A stretch of DNA of 28,180 nt from positions 1 through 28,180 of the forward strand of contig JAZNWL010000026.1 of the NCBI GenBank assembly GCA_045593325.1. The letters are read 5' to 3'. Origin of the DNA: UMGS1484 sp045593325. Its GTDB lineage: Bacteria > Bacillota > Clostridia > Oscillospirales > Acutalibacteraceae. A program made the translations under genes and the position numbers. Positions 1 to 6,422 of the stretch are shown in pieces (position 1 is the first letter of the stretch; each line of letters opens with the position of its first letter). Below the pieces are notes generated by a model. It saw only the letters and a list, made by a program, of their open reading frames with translations, made no database searches and was not told the origin of the DNA.

Positions 1-201
1 TGATATTCTGTGCTAAACGCACAGAGTGATATTTCCCGTTCGGGAAGTGATATTGAAATCTTACGATTTCAGTGATATTTTATTCGCCAAAAACTGCCGA
101 AGGCAATATCACTTGAACTTTAGTTCAAATATCACTGCAAAGCAATATCACTCGCCGTAAGGCGAATAAAACTGCCCAAGTGTCCTTTAGGACACTTGGG
201 C
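1..201. repeat. Mini-hairpin array, TGATATT linker family
   Basis: A run of short stem-loops separated by a 9-nt linker. The left half uses AGTGATATT (1-7 partial, 25-33, 46-54, 71-79). The right half uses the exact reverse complement AATATCACT (105-113, 128-136, 144-152; degenerate at 165-173). Hairpins lie at 8-24, 34-45, 55-70, 114-127, 137-143 and 153-164, with stems of 2-6 bp and loops of 3-5 nt. The central core at 80-104 contains GCC-GAA-GGC. TATTCGCC at 81-88 also pairs with GGCGAATA at 161-168. The array ends in a 12-bp perfect hairpin (174-201). It has no CRISPR character and no ORF of its own. It may continue left of the window. Confidence 0.85.
174..201 (-). terminator. Candidate terminator of the DUF6472 gene / last hairpin of the array
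   Basis: Perfect 12-bp stem (GCCCAAGTGTCC with its complement) and a 4-nt loop, 42 nt past the stop codon of the minus-strand gene at 243-419. On the minus strand it is followed by AGTTTTATT, a short T-rich stretch. It could act as a Rho-independent terminator while also being the outermost hairpin of the array. The T-run is weak, so the role is inferred. Confidence 0.45.
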
Positions 202-242
202 AAATCCCTCGAGATTTTTCTTTGCCGTATTCTTTATGTAAA

Positions 243-419
243 TTAGTTTTGTTTTCTTACAATTCGGTATTCATCAGCAAATTGGAAGTACGGACATTCC
301 CATTGGGAAAAACTGTGCATTCGTTCCACGTCGTCCATATCCATGTCGATCTGGCAAAAATAATCGTCAAATTCTTCGTCATATACGTAGTGGTCGCATT
401 GGTCGCAGGAGTTTTTCAT
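243..419 (-). CDS. Small four-cysteine protein, DUF6472 family
   Basis: 58-aa acidic cytoplasmic protein with no signal peptide or membrane segment. Four cysteines (C5, C8, C22, C42), the first two in a CxxC motif, suggest a small metal-binding fold, probably zinc. The pattern CDQC, then YVYDEE, then CPYF and a final DEYRIVRKQ matches my recollection of the DUF6472 family common in Clostridia; its function is unknown. The start at 419 is chosen because a strong AAGGGGG Shine-Dalgarno lies just upstream. An in-frame ATG at 440 would make that site part of the coding region. It is divergent from nagB with its own consensus promoter, so it is probably independent of amino-sugar metabolism. Confidence 0.85.
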   Translation of the reverse strand: MKNSCDQCDHYVYDEEFDDYFCQIDMDMDDVERMHSFSQWECPYFQFADEYRIVRKQN

Positions 420-443
420 GGCGTTGCCCCCTTTTCGCAAGCC

Positions 444-472
444 ATTATATCAAATTTGTATGGATTTTGCAA
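444..472 (-). promoter_or_regulatory. Promoter of the DUF6472 gene
   Basis: On the minus strand a -35 TTGCAA (467-472) is separated by 17 nt from a perfect -10 TATAAT (444-449), 25 nt upstream of the start codon. It is back to back with the nagB promoter; 22 nt separate the two -35 boxes. Confidence 0.8.
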
Positions 473-494
473 GATTTTTCGCCAAAATCGTCGA

Positions 495-523
495 TTGACG
501 AAGAAAATGGGGCATGCTATAAT
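495..523 (+). promoter_or_regulatory. Promoter of the nagBA operon
   Basis: TTGACG (495-500), 17-nt spacer, TATAAT (518-523), with an extended -10 TGC directly before the -10 box. Predicted transcription start near 530, giving a leader of about 20 nt. No obvious NagR-type operator palindrome was seen between the divergent promoters. Confidence 0.85.
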
Positions 524-550
524 GAAATAAATGAAATAAGGCAGGGTTGC

Positions 551-1270
551 ATGATGAACGTCATTGTTTGTGAAGATTATAATGAGGTTTCCCAAAAAGC
601 CACCGATTTGTTTGTTGCCCAGGTGAACAAAAAGGCTGACAGTGTAATCGGTCTTGCCACCGGCAGTACCCCCTTGGGTCTGTATGACGGCATGACAAAA
701 GCCAATGAAGAAGGCAAAGTGGATTTTGCCAAGGTTAAATCCTTTAACCTGGACGAATATTATCCTATCGACGAAACTCACCATCAGAGTTATCGCTATT
801 TCATGAACAAAAATTTGTTTACCCGCATCAACATTTCCATGGAAAACACCCACGTGCCCAATGGCAGAGGGAGCGAAACTGCCGGGGAAGAATATGATGC
901 CATGATAGAACAAGCAGGTGGTATTGACCTGCAACTGTTGGGGGTGGGGCATAACGGTCACATTGGGTTTAATGAACCTGACTCCGCTTTGGTGGCAGGC
1001 ACCCATATTACCGATCTGACCCCCCGCACCATAGAAGCCAACGCCCGTTTCTTTGAAAGGGAAGCCGACGTACCCCGCCAAGCCATCACCATGGGCATGG
1101 CTACCATTTTGAAATCCAAAGCCATTGTGTGTTTGATCACCGGCAAGGACAAGCACCCTGTGGTGGAACAATTATTAAACGATAAAATTGACCCCACGTG
1201 CCCTGCCACCTTCCTGAAATTGCATAATGACGTAACCGTTTTGTGTGATAAGGAGGCTTATCACGGATGA
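551..1270 (+). CDS. nagB: Glucosamine-6-phosphate deaminase
   Basis: About 239 aa. Converts glucosamine-6-phosphate to fructose-6-phosphate and ammonia in the cytoplasm, the last step that feeds GlcNAc and sialic acid catabolism into glycolysis. Family motifs are clear: GLATGSTPLGLY (sugar-phosphate-binding loop), SFNLDEY (with the catalytic-base Asp region) and GVGHNGHIGFNEP (catalytic Asn/His/Glu segment). Length is slightly below E. coli NagB (266 aa) because the C-terminus is short, as in many Firmicutes. ATG codons at 551 and 554 are both possible behind AAGG at 538-541; the upstream in-frame ATG at 467 precedes the promoter and is not used. The stop overlaps nagA (ATGA), indicating translational coupling. 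Confidence 0.96.
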   Translation: MMNVIVCEDYNEVSQKATDLFVAQVNKKADSVIGLATGSTPLGLYDGMTKANEEGKVDFAKVKSFNLDEYYPIDETHHQSYRYFMNKNLFTRINISMENTHVPNGRGSETAGEEYDAMIEQAGGIDLQLLGVGHNGHIGFNEPDSALVAGTHITDLTPRTIEANARFFEREADVPRQAITMGMATILKSKAIVCLITGKDKHPVVEQLLNDKIDPTCPATFLKLHNDVTVLCDKEAYHG

Positions 1271-2364
1271 TGCATTTTAACAATGCAAAAGTGGGCGGAG
1301 AACTGTTGGACTTCGGGGTGGAGAATGGCAAATTTGCCTATTTTCGCCCTGCCGACGGCACACAGTCGGGGGTTGACCTGGAAGGTTATGAAGTCATTCC
1401 CGGGCTGATTGACATTCACACCCACGGTTGCATGGGGCTGGACACCATGGATGGGGGCAATGCCATTGAAAAAATGAGCGGGTATTATGCTCAGAATGCC
1501 ATCACGTCCTTTTACCCCACCACCATGTCGGACTATAAAGACCGCCTCACCGAACTTACCGCCACGTTGCCCACCACCACAGGAGCAGTCCCCCTGGGGT
1601 ATCACCTGGAAGGTCCTTTTATTGCCCTGTCCCACAAGGGAGCCCAGGCGGAAGGTCCCATTCGGGATGCCGACCTGAATCATCTGGAACTATATGGCAA
1701 TTTGGGGTTGGTTACGGTGGCTCCTGAATTTCCCGGGGCAATGGAAGCCATCAAAAAAGCCGAAATTCCCGTATGCCTGGGGCATACCGGGTGCGATTAT
1801 GACCTGGCAATGGAAGCCTTTGAAGCGGGTGCGGTTTGCGTGACCCACATGTGTAATGCCATGCCCCCCCTTCATCACCGTCAGCCTTCCTTAATGGGGG
1901 CGGCGCTGATGAGTAACGCCTATATCCAGGTGATTTGCGACGGTCTTCACCTGCACCCTGCTGTGGTACTGCTGTTATACCGCGCCTTTGGGGCCGACCG
2001 CATGATTTTGATCAGCGATTCCATGCGGGCTACGGGACTGCCCGACGGCACTTACGATCTGGGCGGTCAGGACGTTACCGTGAAAGACGGGATCTCCCGC
2101 CTGCCCGACGGCACCATTGCCGGCAGTACCTCCAACCTGCTCACCTGTGTGAAACAGGCCATAAAAATGGGCATCCCCAAAGCCGATGCTTTGAAAATGG
2201 CATCTGCCACCCCTGCCGCCATGATGAATTTGAATAAAGGGGAATTGGCTGTTGGGAAGGACGCCGATTTTGCGGTGATGGACGAAACCTTTACCCCTGT
2301 TGCTGCTTATTGTCAAGGAAAGGCGCTTGCTTTTTTGAATAAATCAGAAGGAGAAAGATTATGA
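1267..2364 (+). CDS. nagA: N-acetylglucosamine-6-phosphate deacetylase
   Basis: 365 aa amidohydrolase that removes acetate from GlcNAc-6-phosphate, making the substrate of NagB. Visible motifs: IDIHTHG with metal ligands H51/H53, LEGPF with the metal-binding Glu, LGHT and THMCNAM with metal/substrate His residues, and ISDSM with the catalytic Asp. Usual family length is about 380 aa. The start is ATG at 1267 in the ATGATG pair, because the AGGAGG at 1251-1256 is 10 nt away; it overlaps the nagB stop. Its own stop overlaps the next start as ATGA (2361-2364), so a secreted dockerin protein is coupled to it. No PTS transporter or sugar kinase is present in the window. Confidence 0.96.
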   Translation: MMHFNNAKVGGELLDFGVENGKFAYFRPADGTQSGVDLEGYEVIPGLIDIHTHGCMGLDTMDGGNAIEKMSGYYAQNAITSFYPTTMSDYKDRLTELTATLPTTTGAVPLGYHLEGPFIALSHKGAQAEGPIRDADLNHLELYGNLGLVTVAPEFPGAMEAIKKAEIPVCLGHTGCDYDLAMEAFEAGAVCVTHMCNAMPPLHHRQPSLMGAALMSNAYIQVICDGLHLHPAVVLLLYRAFGADRMILISDSMRATGLPDGTYDLGGQDVTVKDGISRLPDGTIAGSTSNLLTCVKQAIKMGIPKADALKMASATPAAMMNLNKGELAVGKDADFAVMDETFTPVAAYCQGKALAFLNKSEGERL

Positions 2365-3665
2365 AGAAGATTTTATGTGCTCTTTTAGCCGCTGTTTTGC
2401 TGGTTACCACCTTTGGTGTTGCCGCATTGGCTGAAGGCGAACAACCCCTCGTTGTTGTGGATGGTGTGAAGGACGCCACCTACTCCGACAAAAAGATGTT
2501 GGACTATGTCAACTGGCAGTTTTTTGACAACAACGGTCAAGGTTCCTTTGAACCCGTTGACGTTGAACGGGCGAAAAATACCGTTTGGTTCAACTGGGAC
2601 GATACCCACGTCTATATTTATTTCCAATGCGAAAGCAAAGACGACCTGTATAAACCCGCTGCCGATGAAACCGAAATTCCTGATTTTGACGAAGTTTTCT
2701 ACGAAATCGCTCAAATTTATCTGGATACCGCACCTTCTGCCGCTTGGAACGCTCCTTGCATTTGGGCAGGGCAAGACGGTAACGGTGATTTCTGCGCTCA
2801 CATGGCTTGCGCTTGCCGGGAAGGAGCAGAAAACTGCTACTATCGTTTAATGGCCCGTGCCAATCCTGCTTGGGGCGGATGGAACGACTACTATTTCTCC
2901 GCTGCCGGGATGTTTATGGACTATGATACCTTCTGCGAAAAATACACCGGCAGAGAAGGTTGCGAGGATTTGGCCGCCGCTTATAAAGCAACCCATGGGG
3001 AAGACGGTTCCGCAGCTGTTTCCTTCATTGATTACACCACCAATACCTATGGCTTTGAACTGAAATTCCCCCGTTTGGAAGGGGAAGAATACTTCCAATT
3101 CAATATCCGTACCCGTGTAGATGAAAAAGTATGGGATGAAGAAGGTCCCGAACTGCCCTATACTTTGTCTTTCTGCCCTGCCTGGTGGACCAACTCGGAC
3201 GGACTGATGGAAATCTGGTTTGATGACTATGAAGAAGAAATTGACCCTGCCGTTGCCGCTTTCCGTCGGATGCAGGAACAACTGCCCGCTCTTGACAGCA
3301 TTGGTTTGGAACATAAAACCGCTGTACTGGAACTGAATCATCATTACGTGAATATGACCGATACTCAAAAAGCCGGCTTGACCGTAGATGAAGTTGCCTT
3401 TATTGAAAGCGCAGTTGCTAAAATCGGTGCCTTGGAATACGTTGCCAACCTTGGGAACGTGAATAGTGACGACAAAATCAATGCCAATGACGCCTTGATT
3501 GTTCTTCGTGCCGCTGTTGGCAAAGTAGAATTGGATGCCGACGGCACTGCCCGGGCTGACGTGAATGCCGACCAAAAATTGGATGCCAAAGATGCTTTGG
3601 AAATCTTGAAATTCGCTGTTGGCAAAATCACCGAATTCCCCGCCGCAAGAGCTGTTGAACTGTAA
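2361..3665 (+). CDS. Secreted CBM9-like protein with C-terminal dockerin-like domain (copy A)
   Basis: 434 aa. Signal peptide 1-24 (KK, hydrophobic core, AALA cleavage site). Residues about 30-290 look like a CBM9/DOMON-type beta-sandwich: it opens with VVDGVKDATYSD, then NTVWFNWDDTHVYIYFQCES, typical of family-9 carbohydrate-binding modules. A helical linker follows (about 295-355). Residues about 365-427 hold two dockerin/EF-hand-like loops (NVNSDDKINAND and DVNADQKLDAKD), each followed by a helix ending in AVGK. No catalytic motif was seen, so it is probably a glycan-binding surface or complex component. It is translationally coupled to nagA, with AGAAGGAG 7 nt before ATG. It is paralogous to the 4193-5557 gene. 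Binding specificity cannot be read from sequence. Confidence 0.85.
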   Translation: MKKILCALLAAVLLVTTFGVAALAEGEQPLVVVDGVKDATYSDKKMLDYVNWQFFDNNGQGSFEPVDVERAKNTVWFNWDDTHVYIYFQCESKDDLYKPAADETEIPDFDEVFYEIAQIYLDTAPSAAWNAPCIWAGQDGNGDFCAHMACACREGAENCYYRLMARANPAWGGWNDYYFSAAGMFMDYDTFCEKYTGREGCEDLAAAYKATHGEDGSAAVSFIDYTTNTYGFELKFPRLEGEEYFQFNIRTRVDEKVWDEEGPELPYTLSFCPAWWTNSDGLMEIWFDDYEEEIDPAVAAFRRMQEQLPALDSIGLEHKTAVLELNHHYVNMTDTQKAGLTVDEVAFIESAVAKIGALEYVANLGNVNSDDKINANDALIVLRAAVGKVELDADGTARADVNADQKLDAKDALEILKFAVGKITEFPAARAVEL

Positions 3666-3684
3666 TCCAAACGGATAGAAAACA

Positions 3685-3719
3685 AAACCCGCTGAGGAAT
3701 TCCTCGGGCGGGTTTTTTG
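3685..3719 (+). terminator. Terminator of the nagBA operon
   Basis: GC-rich hairpin pairing ACCCGC with GCGGGT, enclosing an inner GAGG-AATT-CCTC stem, followed by TTTTTT. A near-identical terminator follows the paralogous gene at 5576-5611. An A-rich 5' flank makes it potentially bidirectional. Confidence 0.9.
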
Positions 3720-3739
3720 CGCGCATACGCTTTGCAAAC

Positions 3740-3940
3740 ATGAATTGCCTGACGGCATGAATTGAAGGTTACAACTTCATGAATTGCACCTTGCGGTGCA
3801 TTGCGGTATAAATTGGCGGTGCCAATTTATGAATTGGTAAAACCAATTCAATTCATGTTGCGATAGCAACAATTCATGGCGAAGGCAATTCCTGTGCGTA
3901 GCACAATTCATTGCCATGTTGCCGTGGAAATTCACGGCAA
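3740..3940. repeat. Mini-hairpin array, ATGAATTG linker family (copy A)
   Basis: Linker ATGAATTG in the left half (3740-3747, 3757-3764, 3779-3786, 3829-3836) and its reverse complement CAATTCAT in the right half (3849-3856, 3870-3877, 3904-3911). Between them are hairpins: 3747-3756, 3764-3778, 3786-3799, 3808-3830 (10-bp stem), 3831-3849, 3857-3870, 3894-3904 and 3919-3940. The 3666-4192 gap therefore contains terminator, array, an AT-rich stretch (about 3950-4110) in which I see nothing else, and the next promoter. The array lies after the terminator and before the promoter, so it may be largely untranscribed. Confidence 0.85.
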
Positions 3941-4114
3941 TATTGCTGTAATTCACAAAAACAACGAAAACTTTTTCCAGTTCCTTCCGGTTTGGGCATA
4001 TTCCACAATCGTAATTTCATATTTTTTAAAGAAAAATTATTATGTTTTCGTAAATCCGACGGAAAAATTGGCAAAAATCACAAAAAAGATTATAAATATT
4101 TGTCAAAATGACGA

Positions 4115-4143
4115 TTGCTTTTTTTTCGTCGGTATGGTATACT
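4115..4143 (+). promoter_or_regulatory. Promoter of the copy B secreted protein
   Basis: TTGCTT (4115-4120), 17-nt spacer, TATACT (4138-4143) with extended -10 TGG. Predicted start near 4150 and a leader of about 43 nt with GGAGG about 9 nt before the ATG at 4193. Confidence 0.75.
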
Positions 4144-4192
4144 CATACTGCAAAAACAGTGTAATACTGAATTTTGAACGGAGGAAAAAACT

Positions 4193-5557
4193 ATGAAAAA
4201 ATTTTTATGTGCCCTTTTAGCCGCTGTTCTGATGGTTTCCACCTTTGGTGTTGCCGCATTGGCTGAAGGCGAAGACGCTATTGTTGTAGACGGCGTAAAA
4301 GACGCTAAATATAACGATGACATGATGTTGGACTACATGAACTGGGTTTGTTTCTCGGACAACACCAATTCCACCGAACCCGTTGACCCCGAACGGATCA
4401 AAAACACCGTTTGGTTCTATTGGGACGACGCTTCTGTTTATCTGTATTTCCAATGCGAAAGTAAAGATCCCCTTTACAAACCCGCTGAAGGCGAAGAAAT
4501 GCCCACCGACCGTGAATTGACTTACTTCGAACAAGCCAACGTTTATCTGGATACCATTCCTTCTGCGGAATATTATGCTCCCTGCCAAAAACCCAGCGAT
4601 CCTGAAGATCCCTACTGCAACCACTTCCACTGCAACGCCAACGCTGCCGGTGAAAGCGGTGAAGAAGAAAGCAAATACTATCGTTTGATGGCTCGTGTTT
4701 CCCCTGCTTTTGAAAAATGGAACAACTACTACCGTGCTGACGAAGGTATGTTTATGACCTATGACGAATTCGTTGCTTTCCGTTGTGATACCAGTTCCCG
4801 CGGTTACGATGCAAGATACGTTGCTGATCCCATGAGCTGGTACACCAAAGAAAACGGCGGCAAAGGCGCAGCTGCTTCTTTCATCGACTATGAAACCAAC
4901 ACCTATGGTTTCGAACTGAAATATCCCCGCGCAGAAGCTGAAGAATATTTCCAATTCAACGTTGTGAATGACGCTCAAGCTTGGGACTGGGAAGAAGAAG
5001 GTCCTGAACTGCCCTACACTTTGTCTTTCGCCCCTGCCTGGTGGATGAACGCCGATGGCTTGCTGGAAATTTTCTATGAAGACTATCAAGAAATCGTTGA
5101 CGCTATTGAAGAAGGCACTTACACCGGCAACGTTGACCCCGCTGTTAATGCTTTCCGTCGTTTGAAAGAACAACTGCCCGCAGTGGACAGCCTCACTTTG
5201 GAACACAAAGCTGCTGTGAATGAATTGGTAGCTGCTTACAACGCTTTGAGCGAAGAATCTGCTACTAATTTGACTGATGAAGAACACACCTACGTTATGG
5301 AAGCTGCCATCAAAGTTGCTTTGCTGGAATACGTTGCTAACCTGGGTGAAATCAATAAAGACGGCAAAATCAATGCTAACGACGCTTTGATCGTTCTTCG
5401 TGCCGCTGTTGGCAAAGTAGAATTGGATGAAGACAGTACTCTCCGCGCTGACGTGAACGCCGACGAAAAATTGGATGCCAAAGACGCTTTGGAAATCTTG
5501 AAATTCGCTGTTGGCAAAATCACCGAATTCCCTGCCGCAAGAGCTGTTGAACTGTAA
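4193..5557 (+). CDS. Secreted CBM9-like protein with C-terminal dockerin-like domain (copy B)
   Basis: 454 aa paralogue of the 2361-3665 product with the same architecture: signal peptide 1-24 (MKKFLCALLAAVLM...), CBM9-like sandwich starting VVDGVKDAKYND, shared motifs NTVWFYWDD, FQCESKDPLYKP, FIDYETNTYGFELKYPR and GPELPYTLSF-PAWW, helical linker, and two dockerin-like loops (EINKDGKINAND, DVNADEKLDAKD). The last 27 residues (from KLDAKDALEI) are identical to copy A. It differs by an insertion around residues 150-165 and by more acidic loops. It has its own promoter and terminator. Role as for copy A: probable glycan-binding surface or complex component, no catalytic residues recognised. Confidence 0.85.
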   Translation: MKKFLCALLAAVLMVSTFGVAALAEGEDAIVVDGVKDAKYNDDMMLDYMNWVCFSDNTNSTEPVDPERIKNTVWFYWDDASVYLYFQCESKDPLYKPAEGEEMPTDRELTYFEQANVYLDTIPSAEYYAPCQKPSDPEDPYCNHFHCNANAAGESGEEESKYYRLMARVSPAFEKWNNYYRADEGMFMTYDEFVAFRCDTSSRGYDARYVADPMSWYTKENGGKGAAASFIDYETNTYGFELKYPRAEAEEYFQFNVVNDAQAWDWEEEGPELPYTLSFAPAWWMNADGLLEIFYEDYQEIVDAIEEGTYTGNVDPAVNAFRRLKEQLPAVDSLTLEHKAAVNELVAAYNALSEESATNLTDEEHTYVMEAAIKVALLEYVANLGEINKDGKINANDALIVLRAAVGKVELDEDSTLRADVNADEKLDAKDALEILKFAVGKITEFPAARAVEL

Positions 5558-5575
5558 TCCAACCTGATCGAAAAC

Positions 5576-5611
5576 AAAACCCGCCTGAGGATTCCTCGGG
5601 CGGGTTTTTTT
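5576..5611. terminator. Bidirectional terminator between copy B and the rluA-type gene
   Basis: Hairpin ACCCGCC...GGCGGGT with an inner GAGG-ATT-CCTC stem, T-run of 7 on the plus side and TTTTGTTTT on the minus side. It ends the gene at 4193 and, reading the other way, is the first good terminator beyond the minus operon ending at 5783, so that operon's transcript would include the hairpin array at 5633-5808. Confidence 0.85.
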
Positions 5612-5632
5612 GCACGCGTACGCTTTGCTAAC

Positions 5633-5808
5633 ATGAATTGCCTGACGGCATGAATTGAAGGTTACAACTTCATGAATTGAGCCTGACGGCTCATGAATTG
5701 CACCTTGCGGTGCATTGCGGTAGGAATTGGTAAAACCAATTCAATTCATGTTGCGGTAGCAACAATTCATGGCGAAGCCAATTTATGAAAACGAAGTTGT
5801 CAATTCAT
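5633..5808. repeat. Mini-hairpin array, ATGAATTG linker family (copy B)
   Basis: Collinear with the array at 3740-3940: the same hairpins in the same order (GCC-TGAC-GGC, the GAAG..CTTC hairpin, GCACC-TTGC-GGTGC, the AATTGGT palindrome, GTTGC-GGTA-GCAAC). There is an extra GAGCC-TGAC-GGCTC unit at 5679-5692, and the long 10-bp hairpin of the other array is missing. Linkers are ATGAATTG on the left and CAATTCAT on the right. The right edge overlaps the 3' end of the minus-strand gene at 5783. Confidence 0.85.
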
Positions 5809-6421
5809 TTTTGTTAATCTCTTTCTCCGACGTAAACTCCCGACGGGTTCCGTCCCTATCGGTAAAGGCAAGGCGGTGAGCCACCAGGCACAGGTGAGGG
5901 TGGGGGCAACCGCCGTACTTTTTATCCCCCAGCAGGGGCAGGTTCCGGGAGGAAAACTGCACCCGAATCTGGTGGGTTCTTCCGGTTTGCAAACGAATCT
6001 TCACAAGGCTGTGAGGGATTCCTTCCACTGAAACAGATTCCAGGGTCTCATAGGAAAGAACCGCTTCTTTTACGCCTTTGCGCATCCGTTTGACCACGTA
6101 ACTTTTATTTTTCTGCCTGTCCCGAAACAGCAGGTCGGTGAAGGTGCCCGCCGTAGGGTCGGGAGTGCCTTTCACCACCGCCAGGTAGGTTTTTTCAAAG
6201 TCACCCTGCTGGATTTGTTGGGAAAATCGGGCGGCAGCCTCCTTGGTTTTGGCATACACCATGACCCCGGCGGTTTCTTTGTCCAGCCGATGCACCGTAT
6301 ACAAAACCGAAAGCCCCAACTGCGCACAAAGCAGGTGGGGCATTTGTTTTTCCGATTCCACGCCGTGGGGTTTTTCGCAAACCACGTAGTGGGGCGTTTG
6401 TTGATAAATGGTGAGTTCCAT
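5783..6421 (-). CDS. RluA-family RNA pseudouridine synthase
   Basis: 212 aa. Isomerises specific uridines to pseudouridine in rRNA or tRNA; cytoplasmic. The catalytic motif HRLDKETAG (Asp47) is intact, followed by family motifs KTYLAVVKG, LQTGRTHQIRVQ and LLGDKKYGG. There is no N-terminal S4 domain, so it resembles short RluA/RluC-like enzymes; the target site cannot be assigned. It starts 1 nt after the MATE stop codon with no strong Shine-Dalgarno, so it probably relies on reinitiation. The last eight codons (NELTTSFS plus stop) come from a hairpin of the array at 5633-5808, meaning the original C-terminus was altered when the repeat arrived. Confidence 0.93.
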   Translation of the reverse strand: MELTIYQQTPHYVVCEKPHGVESEKQMPHLLCAQLGLSVLYTVHRLDKETAGVMVYAKTKEAAARFSQQIQQGDFEKTYLAVVKGTPDPTAGTFTDLLFRDRQKNKSYVVKRMRKGVKEAVLSYETLESVSVEGIPHSLVKIRLQTGRTHQIRVQFSSRNLPLLGDKKYGGCPHPHLCLVAHRLAFTDRDGTRREFTSEKEINKNELTTSFS

Positions 6422-6422
6422 A

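Noticed and set aside
1..201. CRISPR array
   Set aside because: The repeated unit is only 9 nt, spacers are 7-17-nt palindromes rather than unique 30-nt sequences, linker orientation flips, and there is no cas gene in the window.
180..530. 116-aa plus-strand open frame
   Set aside because: It is antisense to the DUF6472 gene and its promoter region and starts inside a hairpin; the minus-strand reading has conserved cysteines and a Shine-Dalgarno.
4217..5287. 356-residue minus-strand open frame opposite copy B
   Set aside because: Antisense shadow; the plus strand encodes a signal peptide and dockerin repeats shared with its paralogue.
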